Shown in pieces: positions 50,935 through 59,298 of a stretch of 64,000 bases of DNA. The translations under genes and the position numbers were made by a program. Numbering within the stretch: the stretch's first letter is position 1; each line of letters opens with the position of its first letter. The notes under the pieces are model-generated. The model ran no database searches. It was not told where the DNA came from and saw only the letters and a program-made list of their open reading frames with translations. The stretch comes from Mycolicibacterium komossense (lineage in GTDB: Bacteria; Actinomycetota; Actinomycetes; Mycobacteriales; Mycobacteriaceae): contig NZ_JACKTY010000029.1 of the NCBI RefSeq assembly GCF_025822605.1, positions 251,236-315,235 of the forward strand, written 5' to 3'.

Positions 50935-51342
50935 ATGACTGCCGAACTGACACAAGAAGTTTCCAGCCGACTGACCGACGCCCAGTACGGCTGGCTGACC
51001 ACGGTGGCGAAATCCGGCCAGCCCGTGCCGAAGTTGATCTGGTTCTACTTCGACGGCTCGGAGGTGTTCATCTATTCGATGCCCGGCGCCGCGAAGGTCG
51101 TCCACATCGGCCGGCACCCGCAGGTGAGTCTGAACCTGGATTCCGACGGCAGCGGGGGCGGTGTCATCGTGATCGGCGGGACCGCCACGGTGGACGCCAC
51201 CGGAGTCGATTGCCGTGATGACGAGCCCTACTGGGCGAAGTTCGGCGCGCTGTCGGACAAGTTCGGCCTGACCGAGACGATGGGCAGCTACAGCACACGG
51301 CTCAAGATCACCATCGACAAGGTGTGGACCACGCCGGTGTAG
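50935..51342 (+). CDS. PPOX-class (F420-type) flavin-fold oxidoreductase
   Basis: A 135-residue split-barrel protein of the pyridoxamine-5'-phosphate-oxidase-like superfamily, matching the small mycobacterial F420-dependent group (TIGR03667, Rv3369). GWLTTVAKSGQPVPKLIWFY near residue 18, VFIYSMPGAAKVVHIGRHP near residue 44 and GVIVIGGTATVDA near residue 76 form the cofactor barrel. ATG at 50935 is chosen; a frame-open ATG 21 bases upstream is less likely. It ends 12 bp before the convergent dnaE2 stop. Confidence 0.85.
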   Translation: MTAELTQEVSSRLTDAQYGWLTTVAKSGQPVPKLIWFYFDGSEVFIYSMPGAAKVVHIGRHPQVSLNLDSDGSGGGVIVIGGTATVDATGVDCRDDEPYWAKFGALSDKFGLTETMGSYSTRLKITIDKVWTTPV

Positions 51343-51354
51343 GCCGGCTCGACG

Positions 51355-54300
51355 TCATCGGAAATCGCGGGAGCGCGACCTCACCTTCATATTGATCGGG
51401 CTCATCCGGTCGGCGATCACGGTGACCGCGCCGGTGGCGTTCTGCACGATGCCACGGATCACCAGCGCCGACGCGGTCTGCGCCAACTTGCGGTGCCGAC
51501 CCCAGACCCCGGGTGAGCACAAGATGTTCACCAAACCGGTCTCGTCTTCGAGGCCAAGGAAAGTCACCCCCTGCGCGGTCGCCGGACGCTGTCGATGGGT
51601 CACTGCGCCGGCCACCAGGATTCGCGTGCCGTCGGGCACGGACAGCAGCTTCTCGGCGGGCACCACCCCCAACGCATCGAGGTCTGCCCGCAGGAACTGT
51701 GTCGGAAAACTGTCGGGTGAGACGCCCGTAGCCCACACGTCGGCGGCCGCGAGTTCTACCTCACTCATCCCCGGCAGCGATGGGGTGTGTGACGACGTGC
51801 CCACCCCGGGCAGCCGGTCAGGACGTTCGGTGGCGGCCGCACCGGCTGCCCACAGCGCTTCGCGACGGGTGATTCCGAAGCACCCCAGTGCGCCCGCGGT
51901 GGCCAGCGCCTCGGCCTGCGGCACGCTGAGCTGCACGCGCCCGGTAAGATTCAGCAGGGAAGTGAACGGGCCGTGCGCTTTTCGTTCGTCGACAATCTTC
52001 TGCGCGAGCTCGGTGCCGATAGTGCGGACCTCCCCCAACCCGAGGCGCACCTCGGTGCCCTCGTTCTCGAGCGTGGCGTGGGCCAGGCTGGCGTTGGCGT
52101 CGGGGCCGTGCACCACCACCCCGTGGCGGCGGGCATCCGCAACCAGTGACTGTGGCGAGTAGAAGCCCATCGGTTGAGCACGTAGCAGCGCCGCGCAGAA
52201 TGCAGCCGGGTGGTGCAACTTCAGCCACGACGAATAGAACACCAGCGACGCGAAAGACAGCGAGTGGCTTTCCGGGAAACCGAAATTGGCGAACGCCGCC
52301 AACTTCTCGTAGATGCGGTCGGCGACCTCGCCGGTGATGCCGTGCGATTCCCGCATACCGTCGTAGAACCGGTCCCGCAGCCGGCGCATCTTCTCGGTGG
52401 AGCGTTTGGAGCCCATCGCCCGACGCAGCTGATCGGCCTCCGACGCGGAGAAACCCGCGCAGTCGACCGCGAGCTGCATCAATTGCTCCTGAAACAGTGG
52501 CACACCCAGCGTTTTTCGTAGAGCCGGCTTCATCGACGGGTGGTCGTAAACCACCGGTTCATGACCGTTGCGCCTACTGATGTAGGGGTGCACCGACCCG
52601 CCTTGGATCGGCCCCGGACGGATCAGCGCCACCTCGACCACCAGGTCGTAGAACACCCGCGGCTTGAGCCGCGGCAGGGTGGACATCTGCGCCCGTGACT
52701 CGACCTGAAACACCCCGACGGAATCGGCGCGCTGCAGCATCTCGTAGACCGCAGGCTCGGACAGGTCGAGGGCGGCCAGGTCCACCTCGATCCCGTTGTG
52801 CTCGGCCAGCAGATCGATGGCGTAATGCAGTGCCGAGAGCATACCGAGTCCGAGCATATCGAACTTCACCAAACCGATTGCCGCACAATCATCTTTGTCC
52901 CACTGCAGGACGCTGCGGTTCTCCATCCGCGCCCATTCCACCGGACACACGTCGGCGATCGGCCGGTCACAGATGACCATGCCGCCCGAATGGATGCCCA
53001 TATGCCGCGGCAGGTTCTTGATCTGCATCGCCAGGTCGATCACCGGCTCGGGGATGCCGTCGACGTCAGGCGAATCGGCCAGTCCGTTCCAGCGGCTGAT
53101 CTGTTTACTCCAGGCATCCTGCTGGCCCTGCGAAAAGCCAAGGGCGCGAGCCATATCGCGGACCGAGCTGCGGCCCCGATACGTGATCACGTTGGCCACC
53201 TGTGCGGCATAGTCACGCCCGTAACGCTCGTAGACGTATTGGATGGCCTGCTCACGTAGATCCGACTCGATGTCGATATCGATATCTGGGGGGCCGTCCC
53301 GGGCGGGTGAGAGGAACCGTTCGAAGAGCAGCTCGTTGGCCACCGGGTCGACATGGGTCACGCCGAGCGCGTAGCAGACCGCCGAATTGGCCGCCGATCC
53401 CCTGCCCTGGCAGAGGATGTTGCTATCCCGGCAGAACTGGGTGATGTCGTGGACCACCAGGAAGTAACCGGGGAACTTCAACTGCGCGATGACGGCCAGT
53501 TCCCGCTCGATCTGCGCATAGGCCTTCGGCGCGGCATCGCGGGGGCCGTACCGGCGTGCGGCGCCGGCCATGGCCAGCTCGCGTAGCCAACTGTCCTCGG
53601 TGTGCCCGAGCGGAACCTTGAATGGCGGCAGCTGGGGCGCGATGAGCTGGAGGCCGAAGGCGCACTGCTCCCCCAATTCGGCGGCCGCCCTGACGACCTC
53701 GGGCCGGTGGGCGAACAACCGGGCCATTTCGTCACCGGAGCGCAGGTGGGCACCGCCCAGCGGAGCCAGCCAGCCGGCCCCCTCGTCGAGGGACTGCCTG
53801 GCCCGGATCGCCCCCATCGCCATCGCAAGGCGACCGCGCGTCGGTTCGGCGAAATGCGCGCCGGTGGTGGCGACGACCCCGAGCCCGAACCGGGGCGCCA
53901 GTTGGGCCAACACGGCATTGCGTTCGTCGTCGAGCGGGTGACCGTGGGTGGTGAGCTCGACACTGACCCGGTCGGCGCCGAACCGGTCCACCAGATCGGC
54001 CAGCGCCGCCTCGGCGGCCTCTGGACCTCCCGTCGTAAGTGCTTGACGTACATGCCCTTTGCGGCATCCGGTCAAGATATGCCAGTGCCCACCCGCAGCT
54101 TCGGTGAGTGCGTCGAAGTCATAGCGCGGTTTACCTTTCTCCCCGCCGGCCAGGTGGGCGGCAGCCAGCTGACGCGACAGCCGTCGATACCCTTCGGGAC
54201 CGCGAGCCAGCACCAGCAGATGCGGCCCCGGCGGATCGGGCTCTTCGGTGCGCGCGACATTGCCCAGCGACAGCTCTGCACCGAAGACGGTACGGATGTC

Positions 54301-54654
54301 GAGTTCCCTTGCAGCTTCGGCGAAGCGGACCACACCGTAGAGACCGTCATGGTCGGTCAACGCGATGGCACGCAGGTCCAGGCGCTGCGCCTCCTCGACG
54401 AGTTCCTCCGGCGTGCTTGCCCCGTCGAGGAAGCTGTACGCCGAGTGGGTGTGCAATTCGGCGTACGGGGCCGCCGAGCGCTGCAGCCGCCGGGGGCGCT
54501 GTGGTTGTTCATAGGCCGTCCGCTTACCAGACCAGGCCGGGCTGTCCCCGCCGTCGACCGTCGGCTCACCCAAGGGCATGCCGGCGCGGCGCGGTTTGCT
54601 GTTGAGCACCCGCTCCATCTCGGCCCACGTCGGCGGTCCGTTACCCCAGCCCAT
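51355..54654 (-). CDS. dnaE2: Error-prone DNA polymerase DnaE2
   Basis: A 1099-residue C-family polymerase used for damage-induced translesion synthesis with ImuA'/ImuB. The PHP domain begins at AELHTHSAYSFLDGASTPEE near residue 65. Catalytic-domain landmarks are LCQGRGSAANSAVCYALGVT near residue 405, the aspartate triplet region DGPPDIDIDIESDLRE near residue 440 and GMVICDRPIADVCPVEWARM near residue 560. Fingers and thumb follow, with an OB fold near the C-terminus (ILVAGAVTHRQRPATAQGVT). No polymerase partner genes are in the window. A LexA box lies 12 bp upstream of the ATG, consistent with SOS control. Confidence 0.95.
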   Translation of the reverse strand: MGWGNGPPTWAEMERVLNSKPRRAGMPLGEPTVDGGDSPAWSGKRTAYEQPQRPRRLQRSAAPYAELHTHSAYSFLDGASTPEELVEEAQRLDLRAIALTDHDGLYGVVRFAEAARELDIRTVFGAELSLGNVARTEEPDPPGPHLLVLARGPEGYRRLSRQLAAAHLAGGEKGKPRYDFDALTEAAGGHWHILTGCRKGHVRQALTTGGPEAAEAALADLVDRFGADRVSVELTTHGHPLDDERNAVLAQLAPRFGLGVVATTGAHFAEPTRGRLAMAMGAIRARQSLDEGAGWLAPLGGAHLRSGDEMARLFAHRPEVVRAAAELGEQCAFGLQLIAPQLPPFKVPLGHTEDSWLRELAMAGAARRYGPRDAAPKAYAQIERELAVIAQLKFPGYFLVVHDITQFCRDSNILCQGRGSAANSAVCYALGVTHVDPVANELLFERFLSPARDGPPDIDIDIESDLREQAIQYVYERYGRDYAAQVANVITYRGRSSVRDMARALGFSQGQQDAWSKQISRWNGLADSPDVDGIPEPVIDLAMQIKNLPRHMGIHSGGMVICDRPIADVCPVEWARMENRSVLQWDKDDCAAIGLVKFDMLGLGMLSALHYAIDLLAEHNGIEVDLAALDLSEPAVYEMLQRADSVGVFQVESRAQMSTLPRLKPRVFYDLVVEVALIRPGPIQGGSVHPYISRRNGHEPVVYDHPSMKPALRKTLGVPLFQEQLMQLAVDCAGFSASEADQLRRAMGSKRSTEKMRRLRDRFYDGMRESHGITGEVADRIYEKLAAFANFGFPESHSLSFASLVFYSSWLKLHHPAAFCAALLRAQPMGFYSPQSLVADARRHGVVVHGPDANASLAHATLENEGTEVRLGLGEVRTIGTELAQKIVDERKAHGPFTSLLNLTGRVQLSVPQAEALATAGALGCFGITRREALWAAGAAATERPDRLPGVGTSSHTPSLPGMSEVELAAADVWATGVSPDSFPTQFLRADLDALGVVPAEKLLSVPDGTRILVAGAVTHRQRPATAQGVTFLGLEDETGLVNILCSPGVWGRHRKLAQTASALVIRGIVQNATGAVTVIADRMSPINMKVRSRSRDFR

Positions 54655-54666
54655 TCGATCAGTTTA

Positions 54667-54682
54667 TAGAACATACGTTCGA
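54667..54682 (-). promoter_or_regulatory. LexA (SOS) box of dnaE2
   Basis: On the dnaE2 strand the site reads TCGAACGTATGTTCTA, 14 of 16 positions of the mycobacterial SOS consensus TCGAAC-N4-GTTCGA with an imperfect right half. It lies 12 bases upstream of the dnaE2 ATG in the 64-bp region shared with a divergent SDR gene, so LexA may also affect that gene. DnaE2 is a known member of the mycobacterial DNA-damage regulon. Confidence 0.88.
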
Positions 54683-54718
54683 TAGACCAGCGGGGCGATG
54701 GTGTGCTCATGATGTCCC

Positions 54719-55483
54719 ATGACACAGCGACTCGAGGGCGCGACGGCCCTTGTCACGGGGGCGAGCAGCGGTATCGGTGAGGCCACCGCGCTGGCCTTGG
54801 CGGCCGAGGGTGCCACGGTGGCCGTCCTGGCCCGCAGGCGCGACCGACTCACCGAACTGGCGACCCGCATCTCCGCGGCCGGCGGATCTGCCCTGGTGAT
54901 CGAGGCCGACATCACCGATTCGGCCGCCGCGGCCGCCGCCGTCGAGCAGGTGGCGGGCGCACTCGGCCGGCTCGACATCGTGGTGAACAACGCCGGCCTG
55001 ATGCGGGTCGGACCCGCCGCACAGGCGTCCCCTGACGACTGGGACCAGATGCTCGCCGTCAATGTCGCGGGACTTCTCTACATCACTCGAGCCAGCCTGC
55101 CGCATCTGATCGCCGCCGCCGCGGATTCGCCCCGCGGGGTGGCCGATGTCGTCAACATCAGCTCGACCGCCGGACGGGTGGCCCGACCGAACGCGGCCGT
55201 CTACTCGCTGACCAAATTCGGCGTCGGCGCCTTCGCCGAATCGGTGCGCCAGGAGGTACTCGACAAGCGGGTGCGGGTCAGCCTCATCGAGCCCGGCACC
55301 GTCGCCACCGAGATCACCGACGGGCTCCCCGCGGCCGCCCGGGCCGCTATCGACCGGCAGACCGCCGGGATGCAGAAGCTGCAACCGGCCGATATCGCCG
55401 ACGCGATCACCTACGTCGTGACCCGCCCTCGCCACGTCGCGATCAACGAAGTCCTGATCAGGGCCGCCGACCAGACCTGGTGA
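54719..55483 (+). CDS. Short-chain dehydrogenase/reductase
   Basis: A 254-residue classical SDR. The cofactor loop is ALVTGASSGIGEATALAL near residue 10, NNAG near residue 90, the catalytic Ser in NISSTAGRV near residue 147 and the YSLTKFGVGAFAESV (YxxxK) segment near residue 161. ARRRDRL after the second strand favours NADP. It is divergent from dnaE2. Substrate unknown. Confidence 0.9.
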   Translation: MTQRLEGATALVTGASSGIGEATALALAAEGATVAVLARRRDRLTELATRISAAGGSALVIEADITDSAAAAAAVEQVAGALGRLDIVVNNAGLMRVGPAAQASPDDWDQMLAVNVAGLLYITRASLPHLIAAAADSPRGVADVVNISSTAGRVARPNAAVYSLTKFGVGAFAESVRQEVLDKRVRVSLIEPGTVATEITDGLPAAARAAIDRQTAGMQKLQPADIADAITYVVTRPRHVAINEVLIRAADQTW

Positions 55484-55519
55484 CGTCACCGTGCCGCGGC
55501 CGGCCGCGCCGGCTTTCGG

Positions 55520-56485
55520 TCATGATTGACGGCCGACATAACCCGTGCGGTATTTGTGCGGCGGAATGCCGACGCTGCGCACGAAGTGAAAGCGAAACGA
55601 GGCCGGCGAAGCGAATCCGGATTGCTCCGCGATCCTGTCCACCGGTAGGCGGGTTGTCTCGAGCAACCGGCGCGCACGGTCGATGCGAATCTGCAGCAGC
55701 AGCTGCAGCGGTGTCGTACCGAGACGTTCCTGAAAATGCCGGTTGAGGCTGCGCACACTCATCGAGGCGTGTCTGGCGATGCTGCCGAGGTTCAGCGGTT
55801 CAAGCGCATTCTCCTCCATCCACTCGATAATCGCCTGCAGTGAATTATCCTCCGGCCGTACGGATTCGATGTACGGGGCTTGGCCGCCGTCGCGCCAGCT
55901 CGGCAACACAAGTCGGCGCGCGGTCCGGTTTGCCAGGTCAGGGCCGGCGTCCTGCCGAAGTAGATGCAGGCACAGGTCAAGGCCTGCCGCAACGCCGGCG
56001 GAGGTCAAAATCTGACCGTCTTCGACGAACATCGCGTCGGCATCGACCTCGACGTCGGGGTAGCGTCGCGCCAGCGCACTGGCCCACTGCCAGTGCGTCG
56101 TAACCCTTTTCCCGTCCAGCAAGCCGCTTGCGGCTAGCGTGAAAGCCCCAACACAGATGGATCCGATGCGGGCGCCTGCGTTGTACGCCGCCCGCAGAAC
56201 GTCGATCACGTCCTGGTTGGGTGGCACCAGGAAGTCTTGCTTCCCCGGCACGATGACGACGTCCGCGTCCACCGCCTCGTCGAGCCCGAACGGCGTCCGG
56301 ATCTCGACGACGCCCCACGCGAGTGTGGTGGCGACAGCCTGGCCGGCGGTACAGATTCGAACGTCGTAGCGCGGGTCATCGGAAGTGTTCTCGGCCAACG
56401 CCGAGTTGGCCATCCCGAACACCTGCCCAGGAATCATCAGCTCGAATCCCAGTATCTGCTCATATCCGAGCACGGCGACCTTCAC
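55520..56485 (-). CDS. GlxA-family (DJ-1/PfpI plus AraC) transcriptional regulator
   Basis: A 321-residue regulator. Residues 1 to about 185 form a class I amidotransferase-like DJ-1/PfpI sensor (VIVPGKQDFLVPPNQDVIDV near residue 75, and the nucleophile-elbow region IGSICVGAFTLAASGLLDGK near residue 112, with Cys). The C-terminal third is an AraC-type double helix-turn-helix (IARHASMSVRSLNRHFQERL and FASPASFRFHFVRSVGIPPH). GlxA proteins usually activate a neighbouring catabolic gene; here the HD-domain hydrolase is divergent and 98 bp away, with a TGGC/GCCA palindrome between. Confidence 0.9.
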   Translation of the reverse strand: MKVAVLGYEQILGFELMIPGQVFGMANSALAENTSDDPRYDVRICTAGQAVATTLAWGVVEIRTPFGLDEAVDADVVIVPGKQDFLVPPNQDVIDVLRAAYNAGARIGSICVGAFTLAASGLLDGKRVTTHWQWASALARRYPDVEVDADAMFVEDGQILTSAGVAAGLDLCLHLLRQDAGPDLANRTARRLVLPSWRDGGQAPYIESVRPEDNSLQAIIEWMEENALEPLNLGSIARHASMSVRSLNRHFQERLGTTPLQLLLQIRIDRARRLLETTRLPVDRIAEQSGFASPASFRFHFVRSVGIPPHKYRTGYVGRQS

Positions 56486-56501
56486 TGGCCAGATTCTAGC
56501 A

Positions 56502-56526
56502 AGATATGGCTATTTGGCCACTATCT
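56502..56526. promoter_or_regulatory. Candidate operator between glxA-like and HD genes
   Basis: An imperfect palindrome, AGATATGGC (56502-56510) and GCCACTATCT (56517-56526) with one unpaired base, is centred on TGGCTATTTGGCCA. It lies 17-41 bases upstream of the regulator start and about 60 bases upstream of the HD gene, a typical place for an autoregulated divergent operator. Confidence 0.4.
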
Positions 56527-56583
56527 GTATCGACCACGCGACCGCACAGTTGAGTAACACCACCTACTGACGAAGGGCCCGCA

Positions 56584-57315
56584 ATGACCATCCCCGACAT
56601 CGCCTCCGCTGAGCGGTTCGGATTACCCGATTCCCCGGTCGCGGTCGCGGCTCGTCAACTGGCCAACAACGTATGCCCCGAGTTCGTGTACAACCACGCG
56701 GTCCGCAGCTATCTGTTCGCGCGGGAGTTATCGGCGGCCGACCAGACTCCCGACGACGGCGACGACGAGTTGCTTTTCCTCACCTGCGTCTTGCACGATC
56801 TCGGCGCCACCGAGTACGCGAACACCGACGAACGGTTCGAGGTGGATGGCGCGGATGCGGCGGCACGCTTTCTCCAGATGAACGGCGTCGACGCGGCGCG
56901 GGTCGAGATCGCCTGGACGGCGATCGCACTACGCACCAGCGTCGGGCTGGCCCACCGGTTCGGCCCTCTCGCCGCCGTGGCGCAAATGGGTATCGGGACC
57001 GACATCGTCGGCACTCACAAACAGCTGCTGCCAAAAGGATTCGCCGATCGCGTGCACGCCGCCTGGCCCCGCCACGATCTGGGTTACGCCCTTGCCGCAG
57101 TCGTCGCCGAACAGGCACAGCGGAATCCCGCCAAAGCACCGCCGATGAGTTTTCCTGCGCATCTTCACCAGCTGATGTACCGAGTCGAGTCGCCAACGAC
57201 ATGGTTTGACGTCGTAGACGACGACGGCTGGAACGATCGCCCTATCGCGGTGGGCAGCGGTGTTCGGTCCGCCGGCCACACACACAATTCGACCCTGCAG
57301 AAAGCCAGCCGATGA
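56584..57315 (+). CDS. HD-domain hydrolase, cyanamide-hydratase-like
   Basis: A 243-residue HD-superfamily protein. The metal-binding histidines are seen in YNHAVRSYLFARELSA near residue 38 and the HD pair in LTCVLHDLGATEY near residue 66; RFEVDGADAAARFL near residue 85 is typical of the Ddi2/cyanamide hydratase-like group. The substrate is uncertain: members hydrate cyanamide, but most are uncharacterised. The stop overlaps the next gene's ATG (ATGA), so it is coupled to the metallo-beta-lactamase-fold gene. A GlxA-type regulator is divergent. Confidence 0.78.
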   Translation: MTIPDIASAERFGLPDSPVAVAARQLANNVCPEFVYNHAVRSYLFARELSAADQTPDDGDDELLFLTCVLHDLGATEYANTDERFEVDGADAAARFLQMNGVDAARVEIAWTAIALRTSVGLAHRFGPLAAVAQMGIGTDIVGTHKQLLPKGFADRVHAAWPRHDLGYALAAVVAEQAQRNPAKAPPMSFPAHLHQLMYRVESPTTWFDVVDDDGWNDRPIAVGSGVRSAGHTHNSTLQKASR

Positions 57316-58043
57316 AAACCAAGATCGTCAAGATTCCGGTCCTCGGCGACCACCTCGTCAACACCTACTTACTGATCGGGCGCCGTCCCATCCTCGTCGA
57401 CTGCGGCATGCCCAGTAGCGGCGATCGCATCTGGAACGGCGTCACTGCCGCCGGTGTAGACCCCACGGATCTGGAGATGATCATCGTCACCCATGGTCAC
57501 GTCGATCACTTCGGTGCCGCCGCCGAGCTTGCGGCCCGCACCGGCGCTCCGGTCGCGGCGCACGCCGCCGACCTCCCAACCTATCTGGCTGGACACTCCG
57601 ACCGTGCCCAGCGCCAGCCGATTGGCGTCTTCGGACATGTCTTCAGCCGGACTCCTCCACCGAACGAAGTGACTCGACCTCTGCACCCCGATCGTGTGCT
57701 GACCGGCGAGTACCGCCTGGACGGGCACGGCATCGACGCCCGCATCATCCACACGCCCGGCCACACCCCGGGATCGGTATCGGTCCTGCTTGACCAGGGC
57801 GACCTGATCGCCGGCGACATGCTCACCGGCGGCTTTCTCGGGCTACTGCAGTACCGCCCCTCCAATCCGCCCTTTCACGACGACCCGCAGCAAGCGCTCG
57901 ACAGCCTGCAGGCGGCACTGGATCTGGGACCGCACACCTTGCACCTCGGGCACGGCGGCCCGATGGAGGCACCCCGCGTGCAGCGGTGGCTGGATGGTCA
58001 ACTGGCCCAGCCAACCCACAGCAAGGAAAGGGCATCCAGCTGA
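57312..58043 (+). CDS. Metallo-beta-lactamase-fold hydrolase
   Basis: A 243-residue cytosolic MBL-fold enzyme. The metal motif HGHVDHFG (HxHxDH) is near residue 59, a further His ligand is in IIHTPGHTPGSVSVLLDQGD near residue 146, the bridging Asp is in LIAGDMLTGG, and the last His in LHLGHGGPM near residue 213. The pattern matches hydroxyacylglutathione-hydrolase-like proteins. It overlaps the HD gene by four bases; the pair is probably one operon controlled by the divergent GlxA protein. Substrate unknown. Confidence 0.87.
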   Translation: MKTKIVKIPVLGDHLVNTYLLIGRRPILVDCGMPSSGDRIWNGVTAAGVDPTDLEMIIVTHGHVDHFGAAAELAARTGAPVAAHAADLPTYLAGHSDRAQRQPIGVFGHVFSRTPPPNEVTRPLHPDRVLTGEYRLDGHGIDARIIHTPGHTPGSVSVLLDQGDLIAGDMLTGGFLGLLQYRPSNPPFHDDPQQALDSLQAALDLGPHTLHLGHGGPMEAPRVQRWLDGQLAQPTHSKERASS

Positions 58044-58165
58044 TCCGGCCTGTGGCAGCGTAATCTGTTGCGGGCGAACATAGTCCGTGCACTCGCTCCC
58101 CGACACGACTGCGGTGGCGTTGTCAGGATGAAATTCTGAGCCTCAGTTCACCCCCCTCTCCTCCT

Positions 58166-58186
58166 ACCCAGCCGATTAAGCTGGGT
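58166..58186. other. Short inverted repeat upstream of the lppW-like gene
   Basis: ACCCAGC (58166-58172) and GCTGGGT (58180-58186) form a 7-bp perfect stem with a 7-base loop, 62 bases before the lppW-like ATG. It could be an operator or a terminator for the MBL gene. Nothing else is seen in the surrounding 200 bp. Confidence 0.35.
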
Positions 58187-58248
58187 CGACCGGCGGGCGC
58201 AACGCTGTCCCCGCTTCCCATGGTTCCGGACCTGCCCGAAGGAGACTT

Positions 58249-59178
58249 ATGCGCCGGCGGCTGCCGAACTGGGCGACGGCAAGCACGGCAATCGCCTGTG
58301 TAGCACTGCTCGCAACCGGTTGTGAGGCACAGGTCTGGGGTACGCCGCCGGCCACTGAAAACAACCCGCAGGGATCCGTCGCCACCCCGCTTGCCCCGTC
58401 TTCTGCGCTGCCCGAAGCCGGCCCCGCCCTGCCTGCGACATCACTGGACGGACTTGACGCTCGCCTCCGGCAAGCCACCGCCGACGCGGCCGAGTCCGGG
58501 GCCGTCATCGAGGCCGTAGTGCTGGACCGCAGCACCGGCCAGATCGTTTCCAATGGAGCCGGCCAGCCCTTCCCGATCGCGTCTGTGGTCAAGCTGTTCA
58601 TCGCCGACGACCTGCTACTACAGGAGTCGCAGGGTAAGACGGCACTCTCCGATACCGACCGCAGCTCACTCGACCTCATGCTGCGCTCCTCCGATGACAG
58701 CGCGGCTCAGATGTTCTGGGACCGCAGCGGACAAGACGCCATCATCGCGCGCGTCGTAGCTCGGTACGGATTGACCGGCACGACCGCTCCCTCCAACGGG
58801 CACTGGGACGTCACGCAAAGCACTGCAAGCGATCTCGTCCGCTACTACGACATGCTGTTGGCCGGCACCGGCGGACTGCCGCCGGAACAGGTCAACGTCA
58901 TCATCGGCGACCTCGCGCAATCCACACCGACCGGAACCGACGGGTACCCGCAGCGGTTCGGCATCCCCGACGGGCTCTACGCCGAACCCGTTGCGGTCAA
59001 GCAGGGCTGGTTCTGCTGCTGGAACGGCGCCGACCAGCTGCACGTGTCCACCGGCGTCATCGGATCCGAACACCGATACGTGATGGCGATCAGCTCCTTG
59101 GAAGCCGATGACGCCGCCGCCGCCCGCGACACCGTCACCCAGGCCGTCAAGACGATGTTCCCGGGCGGAACGATCTGA
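58249..59178 (+). CDS. LppW-like lipoprotein with a beta-lactamase-type fold
   Basis: A 309-residue exported lipoprotein. The signal peptide ends in a lipobox at ALLATGC (Cys about residue 25). The remainder resembles class A beta-lactamase/penicillin-binding folds: SVVKLF near residue 109 in the SxxK position, SSDDSAAQMFW near residue 146 in the SDN position and VKQGWFCCW near residue 250 replacing KTG with KQG. STPTGTDGYPQRFGIPDGLY is nearly identical to M. tuberculosis LppW (Rv2905). The KQG and double Cys suggest it is not a true beta-lactamase. GAAGGAG precedes the ATG. Confidence 0.88.
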   Translation: MRRRLPNWATASTAIACVALLATGCEAQVWGTPPATENNPQGSVATPLAPSSALPEAGPALPATSLDGLDARLRQATADAAESGAVIEAVVLDRSTGQIVSNGAGQPFPIASVVKLFIADDLLLQESQGKTALSDTDRSSLDLMLRSSDDSAAQMFWDRSGQDAIIARVVARYGLTGTTAPSNGHWDVTQSTASDLVRYYDMLLAGTGGLPPEQVNVIIGDLAQSTPTGTDGYPQRFGIPDGLYAEPVAVKQGWFCCWNGADQLHVSTGVIGSEHRYVMAISSLEADDAAAARDTVTQAVKTMFPGGTI

Positions 59179-59298
59179 GCACCTGAGCCACGTGAAGCCG
59201 TGGAATCGCATTTCGGCTCCGCGTCACCTGGATCGCGAACCGGACACGACCAGGCGACGTTGCGCCGTTAACAGCAGTCCCATTGTTAACATCGCCCC

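Noticed and set aside
53602..54669. 355-codon plus-strand frame opposite dnaE2
   Set aside because: Antisense of the PHP domain of DnaE2; composition is shadow-like.
55495..55508. CGCGGCCGGCCGCG palindrome after the SDR gene
   Set aside because: A 14-base pure G/C palindrome without loop can arise by chance in such GC-rich DNA; no function can be supported.
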